Notes under the pieces: model-generated
What the model was told of the DNA's origin: nothing
The model's input: only the letters and a program-made list of their open reading frames with translations
The model's database searches: none
Position numbers and translations under genes: made by a program
Shown here: in pieces, positions 28,771 through 38,383 of the stretch
Numbering within the stretch: position 1 is the stretch's first letter
Layout of the letters: the number at the start of each line of letters is the position of its first letter
Assembly: GCA_947468275.1 (NCBI GenBank)
Contig: CANIKO010000007.1
Coordinates: forward strand, 108,130-172,129
DNA: 64,000 nt
From: Bacteroidota bacterium
GTDB taxonomy: Bacteria > Bacteroidota > Bacteroidia > NS11-12g > UBA9320
Direction: 5' to 3'

Positions 28771-28926
28771 ATGGAATTCGCAAAAGGAAATGTCATAGCA
28801 AGGTATATTTTGAACTTGTGCGACGCAGAAGAAAAAGAGTACATGCAGGGATGGTTGAACGAAAGTCAATACAATCGCTATATATACAATCATATTGCCC
28901 AATCTCTTACCAAAGCTAGTAATTAG
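28771..28926 (+). CDS. 51-residue ORF between sigma factor and FecR
   Basis: The peptide starts MEFAKGNVIARYILNL and continues with CDAEEKEYMQGWLNES, ending SLTKASN. It is strongly helical and charged. The pattern RYI-L-x(5)-EEKEYMQGWL resembles the N-terminal sigma-binding segment of FecR-type anti-sigma factors (RYL-x-G-x-EE-x-WL), so it could be a detached mini anti-sigma domain. It lies 50 bases after the sigma stop and 5 bases before the FecR start, a position implying co-translation. The relationship is inferred from pattern only. Confidence 0.6.
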   Translation: MEFAKGNVIARYILNLCDAEEKEYMQGWLNESQYNRYIYNHIAQSLTKASN

Positions 28927-28931
28927 AAATT

Positions 28932-29903
28932 TTGAACCATAACGAAATCTATAATCTTTTAATTCGCTACTTAGATGGCGAAGTTACAGCTGAAGAAACA
29001 GTTGTAATGGAAGAATTATTGAAAATGGATGCCTATTGGAAAAATGAGTTTGAAATTCTTAATACAATAAACCAAACTGCACCTGATTTGATAAAAGCAA
29101 ATACCGATGCAAATTGGGAAGTCCTTAAATCTCAAATTTCAGCAAACAATTCAAGCCGAACAGTTAATTATTGGCTTTCACTTTCAAAATATGCAACTGC
29201 TGCTGTTATTATTTTTGTGGCTGGATGGTTTTTATTTAAACCTACCAACACTGAGTTTTTATCATTTGATACTGGAAAAACTTATAAAACAGGAGCCAAA
29301 GAAACCCAAACTGTAAAACTGGTGGATGGCTCCAAAATAATTTTAAACGAAAACTCCACCTTAATTGTAGACGATAATTTCAATAAAACTAACCGACTTG
29401 TAATACTAAAAGGTGAAGCTTACTTTGAGGTATCAAAAAATGCTAAAAAGCCCTTTATTGCTAAAAGCCTCAATACCTATACAAAAGTTTTGGGAACTAC
29501 TTTTGAAATAGAAGCCCGATTGCCGAACAGTATTGAAGTAAGCTTGTATGAAGGAAAAGTTGAATTTACTACAGCCACTATTATTGGTAAAACTATTTTA
29601 ATTCCCGGCGAAAAACTAGCTTGCTCGCTTAGCAATAGTTCAATTGAAAAAACCAAAGTAAACACTCTTACCAAAGACAGTTGGGTTACCGGTCTTTCTT
29701 TTAAAGACGCTACTCTTGACGAAATAATTAAAAAACTAGAATCACAATACAAAATAACCATTTTGATACCAACCAATAGAAAAAATGAACAATACACCGT
29801 TTCATTTGAAGGTCAGAATCTCCAAAGTTCAATTCGGCTTTTAGAAGAACTAACTGATTCTAAAATTACAAAAAAAGATTCGGATTACATCTTAATTCCA
29901 TAA
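28932..29903 (+). CDS. FecR-family anti-sigma factor
   Basis: The 323-residue protein begins at a TTG so as to include the conserved opening IYNLLIRYLDGEVTAEE; the first in-frame ATG would remove it. A single membrane span lies at about residues 90-105 (ATAAVIIFVAGWFLF). The periplasmic FecR domain (TVKLVDGSKIILNENSTL, LKGEAYFEV, FIAKSLNTYTKVLGTTF) is followed by a C-terminal DUF4974-like segment (SFKDATLDEIIKKLESQYKI). It should hold the ECF sigma until the receptor's N-terminal domain signals substrate binding. The TonB receptor starts 10 bases after its stop. Confidence 0.93.
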   Translation: MNHNEIYNLLIRYLDGEVTAEETVVMEELLKMDAYWKNEFEILNTINQTAPDLIKANTDANWEVLKSQISANNSSRTVNYWLSLSKYATAAVIIFVAGWFLFKPTNTEFLSFDTGKTYKTGAKETQTVKLVDGSKIILNENSTLIVDDNFNKTNRLVILKGEAYFEVSKNAKKPFIAKSLNTYTKVLGTTFEIEARLPNSIEVSLYEGKVEFTTATIIGKTILIPGEKLACSLSNSSIEKTKVNTLTKDSWVTGLSFKDATLDEIIKKLESQYKITILIPTNRKNEQYTVSFEGQNLQSSIRLLEELTDSKITKKDSDYILIP

Positions 29904-29912
29904 TTTTACGGG

Positions 29913-32540
29913 GTGTTAATACGCCCCCCTCTTCACTACTTTCGAATAGGCTTTTTATTACTGATAGTTCTAACATCAGGGCTTACATACGGTCAGAATT
30001 TCAACCCCTTAGATAAGGTAATTTCGGTTTCACTTACCAATAAAAATTTAAAGGAAATATTAAAAATTCTAAAAAATAAAGCTGGAGTTACTTTTAACTA
30101 TAAATCGGGCATTTTACCAAAGGAGGAGCTAAAATCATTTGAAGCAAACAATGAAAAACTTTCAGAAATATTAATCCAACTCCTCAAACCATATAATATT
30201 GAATTCAAATATTTTGGTGGAAATTCTATTATTTTAAAACCTGCTAAAATTCGTTCGAATCGAAACTACACCATATCGGGTTATGTGTTTGATAAAAATA
30301 ACGGCGAAAAACTCATTGGGGCCTCTGTATTTTGTCGCTACAACAAACATGGGACCACCACCAACGACTATGGTTTTTTCACCCTTACTCTTCCCGAGGA
30401 TTCGTTGTATTTGGAAATACGGCATGTTGGCTATTCCATTTACAAAGAAAAAACAATTAATAAAGCCAATTCATTTAAAATAATAAGCTTAGAACCCAGA
30501 GTTGACCTCAAGGAAATTGAAATTAGGGATGAAGGGGTTTCGAAATCGGAACAGAAACCCAATGGTTTTTATTTCAACCTTAGAGCCATTAAAGACATCC
30601 CCTCATTTATGGGCGAACCCGACATTTTAAGAGCAATGCAAATGGTTCCTGGCGTGCAGGGTGCAGGAGAAAGTGCCGGAGGATTAAACGTAAGAGGGGG
30701 CGGAACTGACCAAAATCTAATATTAGTCGATGGGGTACCCATATATAATATTGTTCATGTTTTTGGGCTATTTTCAATAATAAATTCAGGGGCTGTAAAT
30801 TCTGTAGAAATAATAAAAGGGGGATTTTCGGCAAAATACAATGGCCGTTTGTCATCCATTTTGGATATAAAATTAAAAGACGGAAACAATCAGAAAATAT
30901 CGGGCAAAGTTAATATTGGATTGTTATTATCCTCAGCAACAATTGAGGGCCCCTTATTAAAAAATAAATCTTCTTTTTTGATTTCGTTTCGGCGAACCTA
31001 TTTTGATGCTTTCTATCAACCTATTCAATATTTTGCTAACCGTAAAAATATAAATGAATATTCGGGATGGTATTATTTTTATGATTTAAATGCTAAAGTT
31101 AATTTTAAAATTGGCAACCGCGACAAAATTTCAGTAAATTATTTTAGCGGTGTGGATAGAGGAAGAATTACCGAAAAACAAACTTTTTCGGATACAGTAA
31201 AGTATAGTCATGTTAAAAATTTGAAATGGTCCACAATGATGAGCAGTGCTAGATGGGATCATATTTTAACCGATAAGGTTTTTATGGTTACGACTATTGG
31301 TGTTACCGAATATAGCACCCGATTTGAAGATGGACTAAATTGGGAAACTGCCATAAAACCAACGGTTAAATTATCATCTCTCGATTACACGCAAACTAGT
31401 GGTAATCGAGACTTTTTCATAAAATCTCTTTTTGAAATTAACAAAGTAAAAAACCACCAAATAAAAACTGGTGCCGATTTAATATATCACCACTATAACA
31501 CAGGATCATTGAATTATAAGGCCAAGGATACCTACACTAACCAAGACACTTCTATTGGTGATAAGCAAATTTACAGTGAAGAAAAAGTTGTTTTTCTTGA
31601 AGATAATTGGAAACCCACCCGAAAATTAAACCTGAATTTTGGGTTAAGTTTCAATTCAATTAATGTTAAAAAAACACATTACCATTTACTGCAGCCCAGG
31701 TTTACAGGCAATTATGCTTTCACTAAAAACTTTTATATAAATACCTCCTTCACCCGAATGCAACAAAATCTTCAAATACTGCCCAACAACAGTATTGGAT
31801 TGCCCATTGATATTTGGATTCCAGTAACAAATTATCTGAAACCTCAAATTTCAGATCAGTTTACATTTGGAACTGGATATTACTTTAAAAATAAATATAA
31901 AATATCGGTGGAGGGGTATTACAAATCAATGAAAAATCTTGTGGAACTTAAGGAGGGGGCATTCTTTGTTTTCGGTGGATATGATTGGGACAAGTCATTT
32001 TATACCGGTAAAGGATTGGCAAGGGGAATAGAAGTAATGCTAGAAAAACAAACCGGAAAAGTAAAGGGTTGGGTAGGCTATTCGCTTTCAAAATCTGACC
32101 GCCAATTTGCTGCCATTAATAATGGAAAAGCATTCCCATTTAAATATGATCGAAGGCATCAAATATCTGTATTATTAAAATTTCCAACCACCAAAAAGCA
32201 TTGGAATTTTTCGATAAGTTGGTTGTTTAGCACCGGAAGCCCTGTTACAGTTCCAACTTCGGTATACACTATTAATAATAAAACCTATTACGAATTTACC
32301 CAACGCAATAATATTAGAATGTCTAACTATCATCGCATGGATTTATCGTTTACCAAAACCATTGTATTCAATAAAAATACAAGGGTATGGAATATAGGAG
32401 CTTATAATTTGTATAGTCATATTAATCCACTTTTTATATCCACTAGCTTTTTAGTTTCCAATACGAGTTCAAAACTCAAATTTTATGAGGTTGGGCTTTT
32501 ACCACTAATTCCATTCGTTAGTTATGAAATTAGTTTCTAG
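29913..32540 (+). CDS. TonB-dependent outer-membrane receptor with signalling STN domain
   Basis: The 875-residue protein starts at GTG (MLIRPPLHYFRIGFLLLIV) and has a signal peptide ending near TYGQ. A secretin/TonB N-terminal (STN) domain (VSLTNKNLKEILKILKNKAG) allows signalling to FecR. A CarboxypepD_reg-like domain (ISGYVFDKNNGEKLIGASV), the plug (VRGGGTDQNLILVDGVPIYN) and a 22-strand type barrel with C-terminal FVSYEISF follow. The substrate is unknown. No SusD is present; instead a DUF4249 lipoprotein overlaps the 3' end, a known alternative partner. Confidence 0.93.
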   Translation: MLIRPPLHYFRIGFLLLIVLTSGLTYGQNFNPLDKVISVSLTNKNLKEILKILKNKAGVTFNYKSGILPKEELKSFEANNEKLSEILIQLLKPYNIEFKYFGGNSIILKPAKIRSNRNYTISGYVFDKNNGEKLIGASVFCRYNKHGTTTNDYGFFTLTLPEDSLYLEIRHVGYSIYKEKTINKANSFKIISLEPRVDLKEIEIRDEGVSKSEQKPNGFYFNLRAIKDIPSFMGEPDILRAMQMVPGVQGAGESAGGLNVRGGGTDQNLILVDGVPIYNIVHVFGLFSIINSGAVNSVEIIKGGFSAKYNGRLSSILDIKLKDGNNQKISGKVNIGLLLSSATIEGPLLKNKSSFLISFRRTYFDAFYQPIQYFANRKNINEYSGWYYFYDLNAKVNFKIGNRDKISVNYFSGVDRGRITEKQTFSDTVKYSHVKNLKWSTMMSSARWDHILTDKVFMVTTIGVTEYSTRFEDGLNWETAIKPTVKLSSLDYTQTSGNRDFFIKSLFEINKVKNHQIKTGADLIYHHYNTGSLNYKAKDTYTNQDTSIGDKQIYSEEKVVFLEDNWKPTRKLNLNFGLSFNSINVKKTHYHLLQPRFTGNYAFTKNFYINTSFTRMQQNLQILPNNSIGLPIDIWIPVTNYLKPQISDQFTFGTGYYFKNKYKISVEGYYKSMKNLVELKEGAFFVFGGYDWDKSFYTGKGLARGIEVMLEKQTGKVKGWVGYSLSKSDRQFAAINNGKAFPFKYDRRHQISVLLKFPTTKKHWNFSISWLFSTGSPVTVPTSVYTINNKTYYEFTQRNNIRMSNYHRMDLSFTKTIVFNKNTRVWNIGAYNLYSHINPLFISTSFLVSNTSSKLKFYEVGLLPLIPFVSYEISF

Positions 32541-33486
32541 TAGCCATAGTTTAGCGCTTTTTCTGTTGCTTATATTAAGCGGCTGCGTAAAAGAACTAAT
32601 TCCTGAAACCAATGGATATAAGGCAAAACCTGTGGTTTGGGCCATATTAAATTCTGATAGCACCGTTGCTATTATTACCTCTGGCAACCAAGGTTTGGAA
32701 GATAATAACGAAGTAAATATTTTAAATATTAATATGTTTTTGTATGAAAATGGCGTGAAAGTGGACTCACTTTTAGCTCAAAAAATAACAAACAACAGCC
32801 AAACCCATCATTTTAAAATTACACCAATAAATACCAAAACCTACACCCTGAAAATCTCAAATAAAGACATGGAAATTAGCGGTTCAACGTTTATTCCTAG
32901 CTTATTACCAAAGCCTTTTGAAATAAAATTAACACAGGGTGAAATTGCACAATTAACTTATACCGTTGCTGACAATTTTTGGTCTGTGGATGCCTATCAA
33001 TTTGATGTTGAAATTTATCATTACGGAATGCTTACTGATACTGCCACCGATGACACACTGAATACATCCTATTCATTTACTAAACCCTTTGATAAATACG
33101 ATGAACCCACCCTAAATTACAATTTTTTAGGACTGAACAACTATGGAATAAGTAAATTAACCTATCCAGTTACAGATAATTTGTTCAATGGCAAAAACAG
33201 AACTTTTCTATTTACCCTCCAAAACCCTGTAAGTAATATTTTTTATATACCCCGAAACTCCATTTTAGTTTCTGACAAATTAATATGCACTAAGCAATAT
33301 GTGTTAATTAGATGCCGAAATATTTCTCCCGACTACTGCAAGTTTATAATTTCAGAAAACACAAACAGCGCTATCTTTGGAACGCCTTATTTTAATCCAA
33401 CCAATGTATATAGCAATATTATCGGAGGGCTTGGCTTAATAGGCGGCATGACTGAAAGGACCGACACGGTTTGGATCAGGAAATGA
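32524..33486 (+). CDS. DUF4249 lipoprotein, partner of the TonB receptor
   Basis: A 320-residue lipoprotein with lipobox LSGC. It begins its mature part CVKELIPE and contains the extracellular-type domain pattern seen in DUF4249 proteins (AKPVVWAILNSDSTVAII and later FTLQNP, YVLIRCRNISPDYCKF). DUF4249 proteins are commonly encoded right after FecR-regulated TonB receptors and are thought to work at the cell surface with them, much as SusD does with SusC. The start overlaps the receptor by 17 bases, indicating coupled translation. The ligand is unknown. Confidence 0.85.
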   Translation: MKLVSSSHSLALFLLLILSGCVKELIPETNGYKAKPVVWAILNSDSTVAIITSGNQGLEDNNEVNILNINMFLYENGVKVDSLLAQKITNNSQTHHFKITPINTKTYTLKISNKDMEISGSTFIPSLLPKPFEIKLTQGEIAQLTYTVADNFWSVDAYQFDVEIYHYGMLTDTATDDTLNTSYSFTKPFDKYDEPTLNYNFLGLNNYGISKLTYPVTDNLFNGKNRTFLFTLQNPVSNIFYIPRNSILVSDKLICTKQYVLIRCRNISPDYCKFIISENTNSAIFGTPYFNPTNVYSNIIGGLGLIGGMTERTDTVWIRK

Positions 33487-33878
33487 GTCCTCATATAAAT
33501 TCTATATTTTCTTTTTCGCTCGCCCAAAAAAGGCACCAACAAAACCAACTTCAACATTTTATCATAAGTTTCTATAATGACAAATAGGGTTCAGAATATT
33601 TTGCAGTCCGCTCTTTTGTTGGATCTCCACCGCACACTAACCTAAAAATTCCCCTGTTAAACAAATCTATGTCAATTTGCAGCCGTGCGTTGGGAGGTCA
33701 GAAACCGAGGAACTTGTTTAGCAAATGCCTTAATTTAAACAAACATATTCATGAGCCAAATGCGGGCTGCGACCCGGAATGAGCGTGGAAGCATATTTCT
33801 GACTTGATTTTCTGTACCTTTTTTATCAAGAAAAAAATTAATAAAGCACATTTTTAAATTAAAAATAGCATTTCGAAA
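33487..33878. other. Intergenic region with a GC-richer block and inverted repeat, no gene
   Basis: No open frame is convincing. The block at about 33660-33790 is richer in G and C than its surroundings and contains phrases such as GGGCTGCGACCCGGAATGAG. It is followed by CTTGAT ... ATCAAG (around 33802-33830) enclosing a T-rich spacer. It looks like a degenerate dispersed intergenic element, or possibly a structured transcript, between the convergent DUF4249 and saccharopine dehydrogenase genes. Confidence 0.4.
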
Positions 33879-35222
33879 CTACACTAATTCAACCCTCTTC
33901 TCCACCATCTCTATCCCAAATGTTTTAAGTTCCTCCAATATTGGATTATAAAATTCAGGTAGAATTGGAATAACAGTCCCGCGAGTTTTAATTTTATTTT
34001 GCAAAATAAGTTTTGTCGCTATACCCAATGGTAGCCCTACCGTCTTACTCATAGAGGTATTTTTTTGGTCTTCCCCTTTTACAACTATCGACCCATGCAG
34101 TTCTTTCCGTTGATTGTCAACCATATAAACAAACTTGTGCCACATCACAATCATATCCTTTTCGTGTTCTTGTATTTTCCATTTTGGCTCAAGGATGTGT
34201 TGCAGAATTTGAGCTGGTGTGGCATTTTTTAGACCAATTTTAATTGGTTTAAAAATATCTAGCCATTCTAACCGCTCCCAAAGTTCGGTTTCATCTTGAT
34301 CAATATCGAGATAGTACTTCAGTTTTATTTCTACTGAATCGGTAGGGTGATAGGCCAAAAATGTATTAATAAAATCACGGTAAGTCATGTGTTCAGAATT
34401 TTCTAAAGTATAGCTATCATCGGTAGCACCAAGACTCACAAACACATTCCACGCCTTGCAAAATCCTGGTCTTCGCAACGTTCCTCTAAACATGGTTTTA
34501 ATATTTTGCAAATCATAGGTTTCAATATATTTTAAGGAATCGCGGTTGGCATAGCCTTCAAATTTTCCGTATCCTGCAATATCTATAATTTCAGTTCTTC
34601 TAAAAACTTTATGATACGGAATGTATTTATACTGACCTTCCTGCAAAAATTTTACAGCACCGCCTTGCCCTGCCAATACCACATTTCGTGGGTTCCAGGT
34701 AAATTTATAATGCCACGGATTATCGTCATCTTCGGGGGCTACCAAGCCACCCGTAAAACTTTCAAATTCACGGATAGTGTGACCTTCACTTTTTATTTGG
34801 TCTATTATTTTCATGGCCGTAAGGTGGTCAAGTCCGGGGTCGAGTCCCGCTTCGTTTAGAAAAATCAATCCTGCTTCTTTCACCTCATCATTCATTGCTT
34901 TCATGTCATCAGATAGGTAAGAAGCCGTTACCATGTTTTTTTTATTTTTAAGGCAACACACGGCCACTGGAATATGTAAATGGGCTGGCAACATACTTAT
35001 AACAATATCATGTTCAGCTACTAGTAAATTAAGGGTTTCTGCATTATCGGTATCCATAAACCGGGAAGTGGTATTATCATATATAGCTTTCGACTTGGCC
35101 AATTCTTCATCGCGGTCTGTAATGGTTATTTGCCAATCGGCCACCAATCCTTCGGTGGCCAAATAATCAATAAGATGGGTAGTAGAAAGCCCTGCGCCAA
35201 TAAGCAAAATTTTGGATGACAT
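33879..35222 (-). CDS. Saccharopine dehydrogenase-family oxidoreductase
   Basis: The 447-residue protein has an N-terminal Rossmann fold (KILLIGAGLSTTHLIDYL) with DIVISMLPAHLH and TASYLSDDM, then the catalytic-domain signature LNEAGLDPGLDHLTAM and ESFTGGL. These match the saccharopine dehydrogenase (glutamate-forming or reductase) family of lysine metabolism. Length fits the single-domain bacterial form. In this phylum such proteins may degrade lysine through saccharopine or act as carboxynorspermidine-type synthases, but the GLDPGLDH motif favours the former. It is monocistronic, and its left neighbour converges on it. Confidence 0.88.
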   Translation of the reverse strand: MSSKILLIGAGLSTTHLIDYLATEGLVADWQITITDRDEELAKSKAIYDNTTSRFMDTDNAETLNLLVAEHDIVISMLPAHLHIPVAVCCLKNKKNMVTASYLSDDMKAMNDEVKEAGLIFLNEAGLDPGLDHLTAMKIIDQIKSEGHTIREFESFTGGLVAPEDDDNPWHYKFTWNPRNVVLAGQGGAVKFLQEGQYKYIPYHKVFRRTEIIDIAGYGKFEGYANRDSLKYIETYDLQNIKTMFRGTLRRPGFCKAWNVFVSLGATDDSYTLENSEHMTYRDFINTFLAYHPTDSVEIKLKYYLDIDQDETELWERLEWLDIFKPIKIGLKNATPAQILQHILEPKWKIQEHEKDMIVMWHKFVYMVDNQRKELHGSIVVKGEDQKNTSMSKTVGLPLGIATKLILQNKIKTRGTVIPILPEFYNPILEELKTFGIEMVEKRVELV

Positions 35223-35379
35223 ATCGCAAAATTAACTAGGAACGGTGGGTTATAAATGAAATGTTATAAATTTAGTATTAAATAAAGGCAGGTGAGGTGG
35301 TAATAAGGATTGATACCTTTTTACGGAGTTTACAATAGCTAAGTCCTCGATCTCTATAACAAACTAAGGCTTGCGTCTA

Positions 35380-36393
35380 TTAATAAATGCTAGCCACACC
35401 TCTTATATTTCTTTCTAATGCAGAGATTTGGTCGTCCATTTTTTTGAAGAATCTAGCCCTTTGTTTTTCGGCAGTGCCACTAAGAAGTAGTGATTTTTTA
35501 GTAAGGTTTTCCATCCAAAGTCGTGTTTCTTTAACAAAAGAAGCATTATAAGTAGAAATACTATTAAAGGTATTGTGGCCTAAAAAAACCCGTTCGCCCA
35601 TTCGAGCATCACCTGGTTCAATTAATACTTGATTGTTTCCTATCGTCACCTCTGAATTATATAACAAAAACTGTCCACGTATGTTGGGGTCATTCTTATA
35701 ACTGTTTTCACAATTGGTTTTTAATTCATCCATCATCTGCCTAACCTCATCCGCTACCAATAATGCCTGAGCCGCATTTTCAAATAAATCCGATTCCCAA
35801 AAGAACTCAATCTGTTTTAATGAACTATTGAGTGTTTCTTCGGTCCAAATTTCGATACTGTTAATTTGAGAGTAAGCATTATACGCTTTTTTGTTAATAT
35901 TAATAATCTCTTGAGGAATTGTATCGGGATTAAACTTTTTTCCTTGGAATAATTCACTGTTTAGGACAGCTTTGCTCCAATAAAAACTTTTAAACGACGA
36001 AAGATTTGGGTAATTAAAATGCCTGAATAACGGAACATCATCGGCAGCATATATAATTCTTGTTCCGGGAATTGCAGCCAATTGGGTAAGATATTCCGAA
36101 AACCATTTCAGGTATTTTCCAAAGTTGTACTTTTCTTCAAACATTGGATTAAAGTTAAAATTAACTTGTAATAAATCTACAGCCAACAATCCATCTACCG
36201 ATACTCCAAATTTTTTGGAAATAGCAGCCACTTCATCAAATGAAAAAGCGCTTTGGCATCTTAGTCGTCTGTAAACACTATCCGTTGAAACATTTAATAA
36301 ATCTGCCAACTCATCAGCTAAACTTATATTTGGAGCTATAATAGATTTAAGTTGAGCTACAAATTTTTCTTGAAATTGAAATCCTTCATTCAT
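35380..36393 (-). CDS. HTH transcriptional regulator with large unknown C-terminal domain
   Basis: This is a 337-residue protein. Residues about 20-70 form an XRE-like helix-turn-helix (SLADELADLLNVSTDSVYRR, then FSFDEVAAISKKFGVSVDGL). The remaining 265 residues are helical without a recognised effector domain. Proteins of this build are frequent in Bacteroidota. It is divergent from the epimerase-CPBP-SDR operon; the 218-base spacer holds a palindrome TTGCA-N5-TGCAA (36515-36529), a candidate operator. It probably controls that operon, itself, or both. Confidence 0.75.
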   Translation of the reverse strand: MNEGFQFQEKFVAQLKSIIAPNISLADELADLLNVSTDSVYRRLRCQSAFSFDEVAAISKKFGVSVDGLLAVDLLQVNFNFNPMFEEKYNFGKYLKWFSEYLTQLAAIPGTRIIYAADDVPLFRHFNYPNLSSFKSFYWSKAVLNSELFQGKKFNPDTIPQEIININKKAYNAYSQINSIEIWTEETLNSSLKQIEFFWESDLFENAAQALLVADEVRQMMDELKTNCENSYKNDPNIRGQFLLYNSEVTIGNNQVLIEPGDARMGERVFLGHNTFNSISTYNASFVKETRLWMENLTKKSLLLSGTAEKQRARFFKKMDDQISALERNIRGVASIY

Positions 36394-36514
36394 AAATTTT
36401 TAATAGTATTCACAATGTGGCACATTAATTATTGCATAACTTACAAACAGCAAAACAAAAGAACGATAAAAACAATTAAATATCGCAACTATTTACAATA
36501 AACAATTATTCTAG

Positions 36515-36529
36515 TTGCAAAAAATGCAA
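36515..36529. promoter_or_regulatory. Candidate operator palindrome TTGCA-N5-TGCAA
   Basis: A perfect 5-base inverted repeat with an A5 spacer lies 35 bases upstream of the -7 box of the epimerase operon and 122 bases upstream of the regulator start. A closely similar sequence (one mismatch, then AATTTT in both) occurs at 39410-39424 before the CsgG-like cassette. The bound protein is inferred, not shown. Confidence 0.4.
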
Positions 36530-36563
36530 TTTTTTAAAATAATCACTCCATCAATAATTAGTA

Positions 36564-36571
36564 TACATTTG
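36564..36571 (+). promoter_or_regulatory. -7 box of the epimerase-CPBP-SDR operon
   Basis: TACATTTG matches the TAnnTTTG consensus and ends 40 bases before the epimerase ATG. No convincing -33 box is seen, which would fit a promoter needing an activator. Confidence 0.45.
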
Positions 36572-36611
36572 AGAATTATTAAATATTTGCAGCAATGAAT
36601 TTTAATAGATT

Positions 36612-37598
36612 ATGAGAAAAGTTTTTGTAACCGGTGGAGATGGAATGCTTGGCAGCAGCGTATGTCGAGAATTATTAGAACAGGGGTTTGAAGTTAAGGC
36701 CATGTGCCATCCTACTAGCACAGCAAATACGTTGAAAGGGTTACCAATTGAAATAGTACTGGGGGATGTCTCGGATAAAGATTTTTTATTGCATGAAATG
36801 AAAGATTGTAATTTGGTTATTCACATAGCTGCGCTAATGACTTTATGGCCAAGACGATGCGCTAAGATAAATTTAGTAAACATTCAAGGCACCAAAAATG
36901 TTATGGAGGCCGTCGAAGAACTAAAATTAGAACGAATGATCCATATAGGCACTGCCGCTTCATTCTCAAACGGTCCAATAGAAAATCCTGGCAATGAAAA
37001 TAAACCTTTTGTTGGCGGAAAGTTCAAGATGGATTATATTGATAGCAAATACCAGGCGCAGCAAATTTTATTAGAAAAACATAGAAAAACGGGCTTTCCT
37101 GTAATAATTATTAATCCTACATTTATGATTGGGCCATTTGATTCGGGACCATCATCAGGTCAAATGTTGATTGCCATTTTTAAAAATACTTTAAAATGGT
37201 ATAATCGGGGTGGAAAAAACTTTGTATGTAGCAAAGATGTTGCAAAGGCTGCCGTAAATGCAATTTCAAAAGGCACTTTGGGCCAATGTTATATTGCTGG
37301 AAACGAAAATCTTACGTATAAGGAGTTTTGTGAAAAAGCGTTTAAACTAATGAATAAGCCATTTAAAATGAAAGGTGTTCCAAATGCAATTTTGCTTAGC
37401 GCCGGTTTCATAGGTTCAATTGTTGCAAGAATAACTGGCAAAAAACCCAAATTAAGTTATGGAATCGCATTACTGGCTAAGGAAAATAATTACTTTTCAT
37501 CTGAAAAAGCAACAAAGGAATTAGATATGCCTCAAACCCCTATTGAAGAGGGAATGGAACAATGTTTAGAATGGTTTAAAGCAAATAAATATCTTTAA
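36612..37598 (+). CDS. NAD(P)-dependent epimerase/dehydratase (dihydroflavonol reductase-like extended SDR)
   Basis: This is a 328-residue extended SDR. The dinucleotide motif TGGDGMLG opens the protein. GDVSDKDFL, VIHIAALMTLWP and the catalytic pair Tyr-x3-Lys in DYIDSKYQAQ are present, with NPTFMIGP after it. The family reduces or epimerises sugar, sterol or flavonol-like substrates. First gene of a three-gene set with a CPBP membrane protein and another SDR, suggesting modification of a lipid or membrane-linked compound, but this is inference. Confidence 0.88.
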   Translation: MRKVFVTGGDGMLGSSVCRELLEQGFEVKAMCHPTSTANTLKGLPIEIVLGDVSDKDFLLHEMKDCNLVIHIAALMTLWPRRCAKINLVNIQGTKNVMEAVEELKLERMIHIGTAASFSNGPIENPGNENKPFVGGKFKMDYIDSKYQAQQILLEKHRKTGFPVIIINPTFMIGPFDSGPSSGQMLIAIFKNTLKWYNRGGKNFVCSKDVAKAAVNAISKGTLGQCYIAGNENLTYKEFCEKAFKLMNKPFKMKGVPNAILLSAGFIGSIVARITGKKPKLSYGIALLAKENNYFSSEKATKELDMPQTPIEEGMEQCLEWFKANKYL

Positions 37599-37663
37599 TT
37601 ATTTTGCTTTTACTACACCCAATACTATACTTTTTATATTATAATAAATTAAATAAAAACATT

Positions 37664-38383
37664 ATGCACCCTAACTATAGTTGGAATCCTGAAGATGCTG
37701 GGGTCACCATAACCATTCTTTCTGTTTCAATTGGTTTTGCCACTTACTGGTTTTTAGCCTCGAGTGAAAAGATAAAATCACTGTTTTTTAATAAATATAC
37801 AACACAAAAAGCATGGGTTGTATATGTGTTTTTTCAAAAAATGATGGGGGTATTATTTATGGGTACAATTCCTGGAATAATTTTACTTTTAAAATCAAAT
37901 TACACATTAGCTGACATAGGCTTAACAACAGCAAACTATAAAGAATCTTTAATGTATATTTTTGCTATTGGTTCTTTAATCGCTGTAATTAACTTTTTTG
38001 TTTCCAAAAACCCTTTCAATTTGGCAATGTATCCTCAGATGCGAGTAAAAGAATGGAACAAGAAAAGAATTATTATCAATTCAATTGGCTGGGCCATGTA
38101 TTTGTTTTCTTATGAACTAATGTATCGAGGTTTGTTGCTAATGGTTTGTTACCATTCATTTGGTTTTTGGCCTGCCGTAGCTATTAATCTATGCTTTTAT
38201 TCGGCTACACATATTGCCAAAGGGCTAAGAGAAACTATTGGAACTTTCCCTTATGGCTTGTTACTTTGTTATATTACTATATCTACAGGAAGTATTTTTG
38301 CGGCTTATTTTACCCATTTAATTTTAGCACTTTCAAATGATTATTTTTCAGTTTATCACAATCCTAAAATGAAATTTGTATGA
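37664..38383 (+). CDS. CPBP-family intramembrane protease-like protein
   Basis: I chose the ATG at 37664 (MHPNYSWNPEDAGVTIT), giving about 239 residues; the open frame extends 20 codons upstream without features. It has six or more hydrophobic segments. The CPBP (CAAX-protease-like) motifs are SYELMYRGLLL, with the glutamate and arginine of EExxxR although the first Glu is Tyr, then ATHIAKG and FTHLILALSND. The family includes glutamate-type membrane proteases and non-proteolytic members. Its stop overlaps the next gene by four bases (ATGA), and it follows the epimerase after about 65 bases. Confidence 0.75.
   Translation: MHPNYSWNPEDAGVTITILSVSIGFATYWFLASSEKIKSLFFNKYTTQKAWVVYVFFQKMMGVLFMGTIPGIILLLKSNYTLADIGLTTANYKESLMYIFAIGSLIAVINFFVSKNPFNLAMYPQMRVKEWNKKRIIINSIGWAMYLFSYELMYRGLLLMVCYHSFGFWPAVAINLCFYSATHIAKGLRETIGTFPYGLLLCYITISTGSIFAAYFTHLILALSNDYFSVYHNPKMKFV

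Noticed and set aside
36420..36610. Two promoters for the HTH regulator
   Set aside because: No TAnnTTTG box was found on the reverse strand at a sensible distance; only the forward box at 36564 fits.
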